The notes under the pieces were generated by a model. It did not search any database. It saw only the letters and a program-made list of their open reading frames with translations, and was not told the DNA's origin. Positions 6,217-8,799 of a stretch of DNA of 8,799 nucleotides are shown here, piece by piece. The position numbers and the translations under genes were made by a program. Position 1 is the first letter of the stretch, and every line of letters starts with the position of its first letter. Location of the stretch: assembly GCA_021849995.1 (NCBI GenBank), contig JAJZSC010000101.1:1-8799 (forward strand), given 5' to 3'. The DNA is from Bacillota bacterium. Its GTDB lineage: Bacteria; Bacillota; Desulfitobacteriia; Desulfitobacteriales; Desulfitobacteriaceae.

Positions 6217-6537
6217 ATGGCATGGTTTTATTTATTAATAGCAGGCGTTTTTGAAATTGTGTGGGCAACTGGATTAAAGTTAACAAGTGGATTCACTAAA
6301 TTAATTCCTTCAATAGTAACGGTAATGGCTATGATGATTAGCTTTTATTTTCTTGCTCTCGCAACTAAAACTCTGCCGATAGGAACTAGTTATGCAGTTT
6401 GGACTGGAATCGGTGTAATAGGAACAGTAATCCTAGGGATAGTGCTATTTAACGAGTCAAGAGAATTACCCCGTCTCTTTTTTCTGTCCTTGATAGTCAT
6501 CGGGATAATCGGACTAAAGTTTTCTTCCTCCAACTAG
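6217..6537 (+). CDS. gdx: SMR-family guanidinium exporter Gdx (formerly SugE)
   Basis: The 106-residue protein has four membrane helices (about 3-21, 31-50, 57-78, 84-103). It carries the residues that mark the guanidinium exporter subtype of small multidrug resistance proteins: E13 (the proton/substrate-coupling glutamate), W16, S42, Y59 and W62, within GTSYAVWTGIGVIGT (56-70) and the GLK end of helix 4 (99-101). Gdx works as an antiparallel dual-topology dimer and exchanges guanidinium for protons; a single gene is enough for a homodimer, in contrast to paired SMR genes such as ykkCD. Closeness to E. coli SugE runs along the whole length. Ribosome binding site AAGGAGA lies six to seven bases upstream of the ATG. 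It stands alone and is divergent from the ABC operon. Assignment to Gdx rather than a quaternary-ammonium SMR is inferred from those residues. Confidence 0.92.
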   Translation: MAWFYLLIAGVFEIVWATGLKLTSGFTKLIPSIVTVMAMMISFYFLALATKTLPIGTSYAVWTGIGVIGTVILGIVLFNESRELPRLFFLSLIVIGIIGLKFSSSN

Positions 6538-6582
6538 TACAAATTCTACATCCGTTCTCAATATTTATACGATAATTGAAAA

Positions 6583-6620
6583 CGAGGATGTCCTAAAACC
6601 TAAGTTATAAGACATCCCCG
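6583..6620 (-). terminator. Strand-specific terminator of the DUF6671-like gene
   Basis: Read on the minus strand, CGGGGATGTCTTA and TAGGACATCCTCG form a 13-bp stem with two G-U pairs and a 12-base loop, followed by TTTTC. On the plus strand the same two positions become A-C mismatches, so the structure favours minus-strand transcripts. It begins 18 bases past the stop at 6638. It may also serve gdx weakly. Confidence 0.65.
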
Positions 6621-6637
6621 AACACTATTAACTAATT

Positions 6638-7513
6638 TTAGGGGTTACAAAACCCACAAGAAGCAGGGTTAGCCTTTAAAATACCATCTTGGCGTGGCAA
6701 AGTGTTCTTTTCATTACAACTTGGACATCCATAAACTTCATAGGCAATCTGCTCTGTCTTTAGCCCACATAATTCACAGGGCAACCCTCGGACTATATCT
6801 ACCAGGCCCCAGCCAGGGCATAAACAGTTTGGGCAAAGGGTCGCAATTCGACGGGCCAATTTCTCAGCTAGCTCACCAATTACTTTCATTCTAGTCGGGT
6901 TCATATGTGCTCTCATATCGGTAATTACTTGTGCCTGACTGTCATTTGAAGCCGATGCGGACCTTTCTATTGCCTCCTTAATCTGTTTTTCCTTCCTTAA
7001 TCCCTTAAAAATTAAACCAGGAATAAATCCCGAGTTTGGCCTGACGATTAGCGCATGAGAGGGAAAACCGGAAACCTTCAGAAAATCACCCAGCTCCTCC
7101 CATGCAGAAACTGTTTTAAAACCATAATTAGTTTCAGTGGTTATCTTTTGTTCTACTACCTCAATCCCTCTTTCATCGTCAATCCACAAAAGTATTTCAT
7201 GTCCCTGGGCAATCAATGGAAAATGAACATATGGTCCAAAACTACCTTCACTGCCAATACCTTGACTGAGACCAAGTTTTGACATCCCCAATCTTATCTT
7301 TTTCCGTAGTACTTCCAACGGTGTTCCTTCTCGCTCAACCTCACCAGAAAAAGTCCCCAGGACATCGGTATCTATTCCTTTAGGAACTCTGACAAAAATC
7401 CCTAAAGTCTCTTGAAATGGTGCGCTGATAGCTAGTTCCTTCCCATGCATCGTTGCTAAGCATACCTCACGCCTATGATATGGATGAGGCTCATTTTTAC
7501 TTTTATGGTGCAT
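6638..7513 (-). CDS. DUF6671-like protein with C-terminal four-CxxC (zinc-ribbon-like) region
   Basis: I recognise this 291-residue protein as resembling the uncharacterised DUF6671 family, from memory of its pattern: LATMHGKELAISAPF near the N-terminus, GIDTDVLGTFSGEVER (46-61), IGSEGSFGP (86-94), TETNYG (126-131) and TDMRAHMNPTRM (198-209). The N-terminal 200 residues look like a soluble alpha/beta domain with conserved acidic, His and Asn residues, but I cannot assign a reaction. The C-terminus has four CxxC pairs: C227/C230, C246/C249, C263/C266 and C286/C289, enough for two zinc ribbons or Fe-S sites, with an extra Cys at 232. There is no signal peptide or membrane helix. ATG at 7513 has AGGGGG nine bases upstream. 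It appears monocistronic with its own terminator. The neighbours give no clue to its role. Confidence 0.75.
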   Translation of the reverse strand: MHHKSKNEPHPYHRREVCLATMHGKELAISAPFQETLGIFVRVPKGIDTDVLGTFSGEVEREGTPLEVLRKKIRLGMSKLGLSQGIGSEGSFGPYVHFPLIAQGHEILLWIDDERGIEVVEQKITTETNYGFKTVSAWEELGDFLKVSGFPSHALIVRPNSGFIPGLIFKGLRKEKQIKEAIERSASASNDSQAQVITDMRAHMNPTRMKVIGELAEKLARRIATLCPNCLCPGWGLVDIVRGLPCELCGLKTEQIAYEVYGCPSCNEKNTLPRQDGILKANPASCGFCNP

Positions 7514-7887
7514 TGACTTAGACCCCCTATGTTATCTAGCATTCAGTGCCCTGAGAATAATTTTAAGAGCACATCTGCATATTGGCACTCCACACCATTC
7601 TTCCCAGGAACACAGAACAATACGAGATGGTACAACGAAGACCGGTTTCTTGAAAGACTTTCCAGCCCGTCAATAACTAGTTTTTACCTTCTCCATATTT
7701 CTTACCCCATTTTCTGATGTAAGTTCTCACTATAAAAAATCCTTGTTCTTAGGGGTCAACTGACCATGAACCTGTTTATTAAATCGTGATTATTTGTCGA
7801 AGTCAGTGGCATAAATATAGCGCCAATCAATGTGACTGACGCTACACAATTTTTTATTATTTCCACTGTCTACCTGACAGGTGACAG
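7514..7887. other. 374-bp gap without a convincing gene
   Basis: The minus strand holds the ribosome binding site of the DUF6671-like gene and, about 50 bases before that gene, a TAAAAT that could be its -10 with a poor -35 (GTGCCA). The open frames here are short and lack a start codon with a ribosome binding site. Besides the two hairpins listed separately (7734-7771 and 7865-7888) there is a weak GTCAGT/ACTGAC pairing (about 7802-7840). I see no riboswitch, RNA gene or mobile element. Confidence 0.6.
7734..7771 (-). terminator. Weak terminator candidate downstream of the oxidoreductase operon
   Basis: On the minus strand GTTC/GAAC and an inner GGTC/GACC pairing are followed after AAGGA by six T. 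The stem is short and interrupted, but this is the only T run placed to end the oxidoreductase transcript, about 120 bases after its stop. Confidence 0.35.
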
Positions 7888-7888
7888 T
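7865..7888 (-). terminator. Stem-loop at the stop codon of the oxidoreductase beta gene
   Basis: ACTGTC-ACCT / AGGT-GACAGT forms a 10-bp stem with one bulged base and a GTC loop. It reaches into the stop codon. No T run follows on the minus strand, so it is more likely an RNA-stabilising 3' hairpin than a complete intrinsic terminator. Confidence 0.4.
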
Positions 7889-8730
7889 TACCTACTCTTT
7901 TTCAAATACTCTTCTGCTTCCGGGGTGATAAACTCTTCATAAGCATAATAGTCTTTTTCCGCATCTCGAGCCACCTTAATGGTTTGATCAGGCGGAAATT
8001 TTAAATTAGTAGGACATGGTGTATATATCTGAACATAAGTAGGTCCTACTTCCCTGGCTAAAATTATAGCATTTCTAACAGCTTGCCCTACTTTACGAGG
8101 ACTCGCTACTGTGACCCGTACAGCGTAAACACAACCCGATATCTTGGCAATTTCAAAGACGGGTACCTTCGGAAACTTCTTGCCTGTAGGAGCCATATTT
8201 AAAATCTTACCCTGTGAACTCATACCGCTTTCCTGTCCACCGGTATTACCATAAACCTCATTATCCACCATAATTGTGGTGATTTTCTCTCTCCGGAACC
8301 ATGAATGAAGGGTCAAATCCAGACCAATATCCGCAATTCCTCCATCCCCAACCAGTACAACAACATCTTTATGGCGGTCAGGATAACGTACTTGAAGCAT
8401 TCTTTTTAAACCGGAAGCCACAGCATTCTGATTTCCAAAGGCGGAAGTAGCATAGTTAACAGCTGTCTGAGCCAATCCGAAAAAGGAACACCCCGGTGTC
8501 CCTATAATTAAGGTGTCCTCGGGTGCAGGAAGGGCTGCCGATGCCAATCGGACGCCCAAAGCCACACCACATCCGGCACAGTGTGGATGTTCCTCAATGA
8601 TTTCTTTAAAGGTCCCCAAGTCTTCTACACCCTTTGATTCGAAAAAGGGGCCCTTAGCTACTAAGTCCTTATATTCCTGTGGCAATAAATGGGCAAACTC
8701 CTCAACAGGTGTAATTATCTTGTTAGACAT
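7888..8730 (-). CDS. 2-oxoacid:ferredoxin oxidoreductase, beta (thiamine-diphosphate) subunit
   Basis: The 280-residue protein is the TPP-binding subunit of a PorB/VorA/KorB-type enzyme, which decarboxylates a 2-oxoacid to acyl-CoA plus CO2 and passes electrons to ferredoxin in the cytosol. The TPP/Mg site is the GDG...N motif: G128-D129-G130 and N157, followed by VYGNTGGQESGMS (159-171). Four cysteines fit the proximal [4Fe-4S] cluster of this subunit type: C51 and C54 in HPHCAGCG, C81 in GTPGCSFF and C239 in YTPCPTN. Family length is normal. It lies two bases after the alpha-subunit stop, and its ribosome binding site (AAGGAAAGG) is within the alpha gene, so the two are co-translated. No gamma or delta (ferredoxin-like) subunit follows; they may precede alpha outside the window or be fused. 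Whether it acts on pyruvate, branched-chain or other 2-oxoacids cannot be decided from this subunit alone. Confidence 0.92.
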   Translation of the reverse strand: MSNKIITPVEEFAHLLPQEYKDLVAKGPFFESKGVEDLGTFKEIIEEHPHCAGCGVALGVRLASAALPAPEDTLIIGTPGCSFFGLAQTAVNYATSAFGNQNAVASGLKRMLQVRYPDRHKDVVVLVGDGGIADIGLDLTLHSWFRREKITTIMVDNEVYGNTGGQESGMSSQGKILNMAPTGKKFPKVPVFEIAKISGCVYAVRVTVASPRKVGQAVRNAIILAREVGPTYVQIYTPCPTNLKFPPDQTIKVARDAEKDYYAYEEFITPEAEEYLKKSR

Positions 8731-8732
8731 AT

Positions 8733-8799
8733 TTAACCGCCTTTCCTTAATCCCTGTTTTACCTCATTAACAATCAACTCAACCGGCATGGTCATTCCA
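8733..8799 (-). CDS. 2-oxoacid:ferredoxin oxidoreductase, alpha subunit, C-terminal 21 codons only
   Basis: The minus strand is open from the window edge to a TAA at 8733-8735 and reads GMTMPVELIVNEVKQGLRKGG. The frame, the 2-bp gap to the beta subunit and the usual alpha-beta gene order indicate the end of the alpha (pyrimidine-binding/core) subunit. Too little is visible to identify substrate specificity; the assignment rests mainly on context. Confidence 0.7.
   Translation of the reverse strand, partial: GMTMPVELIVNEVKQGLRKGG

Noticed and set aside
7514..7733. A minus-strand frame of about 45 codons ending in LLKLFSGH, possibly a remnant gene.
   Set aside because: It has no ATG, GTG or TTG start with a ribosome binding site, it follows an in-frame stop, and it resembles nothing I recognise.
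8513..8770. Plus-strand open frame of 85 codons near the right edge.
   Set aside because: It runs antisense through the start of the oxidoreductase beta gene and the end of alpha; it is a shadow frame.
1..8799. A single multi-gene defence, prophage or mobile system spanning the window.
   Set aside because: No integrase, transposase, methylase, capsid or toxin-antitoxin gene is present, the gene units have separate promoters and terminators, and most genes are ordinary metabolic or transport genes.

Overview
The window looks like chromosome of a low-to-moderate GC, anaerobic, endospore-lineage Firmicute (class Clostridia). Desulfosporosinus, Desulfitobacterium or a relative would fit. This is inferred from gene content (a ferredoxin-linked 2-oxoacid oxidoreductase and a heterodisulfide-reductase-type CCG-domain protein), strong AAGGAGG-type ribosome binding sites, sigma-A-like promoters and GTG starts. 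No sequence search was run. I see no rRNA, tRNA, CRISPR array, insertion sequence, integrase or phage gene.

Layout. Most genes lie on the minus strand. Positions 1-1359 hold all but the C-terminus of a SelO-type protein adenylyltransferase. It is followed at higher coordinates by a terminator (about 1503-1543) and a small HdrB-like protein with two CCG-type cysteine motifs (1568-2227). Positions 2425-3177 (+) encode an excisionase-type helix-turn-helix fused to a Uma2 (PD-(D/E)XK) nuclease domain. Its promoter carries five in-phase 10-bp repeats, and this unit is the most unusual thing in the window. Positions 3272-5985 (-) are a three-gene ABC importer operon of the SsuABC/TauABC/ThiXYZ type (ATPase, permease, lipoprotein binding protein). 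Positions 6217-6537 (+) encode an SMR guanidinium exporter (Gdx/SugE). Positions 6638-7513 (-) encode a protein resembling the DUF6671 family, with four C-terminal CxxC pairs. After a 374-bp gap with no convincing gene come the beta subunit of a 2-oxoacid:ferredoxin oxidoreductase (7888-8730) and the last 21 codons of its alpha subunit (8733-8799).

How the genes work together. Two groups are real operons by spacing and orientation: the ABC importer (ATPase and permease overlap) and the oxidoreductase alpha/beta pair (2-bp gap). The others look like single-gene units with their own promoters or terminators: SelO (protein AMPylation linked to redox stress), the HdrB-like protein, HTH-Uma2, Gdx and the DUF6671-like gene. 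I find no evidence that they form one pathway. The strongest candidate for something undescribed is the HTH-Uma2 gene with its helically phased repeat array, which suggests that the fused DNA-binding domain reads its own promoter. That is a hypothesis from sequence pattern only.
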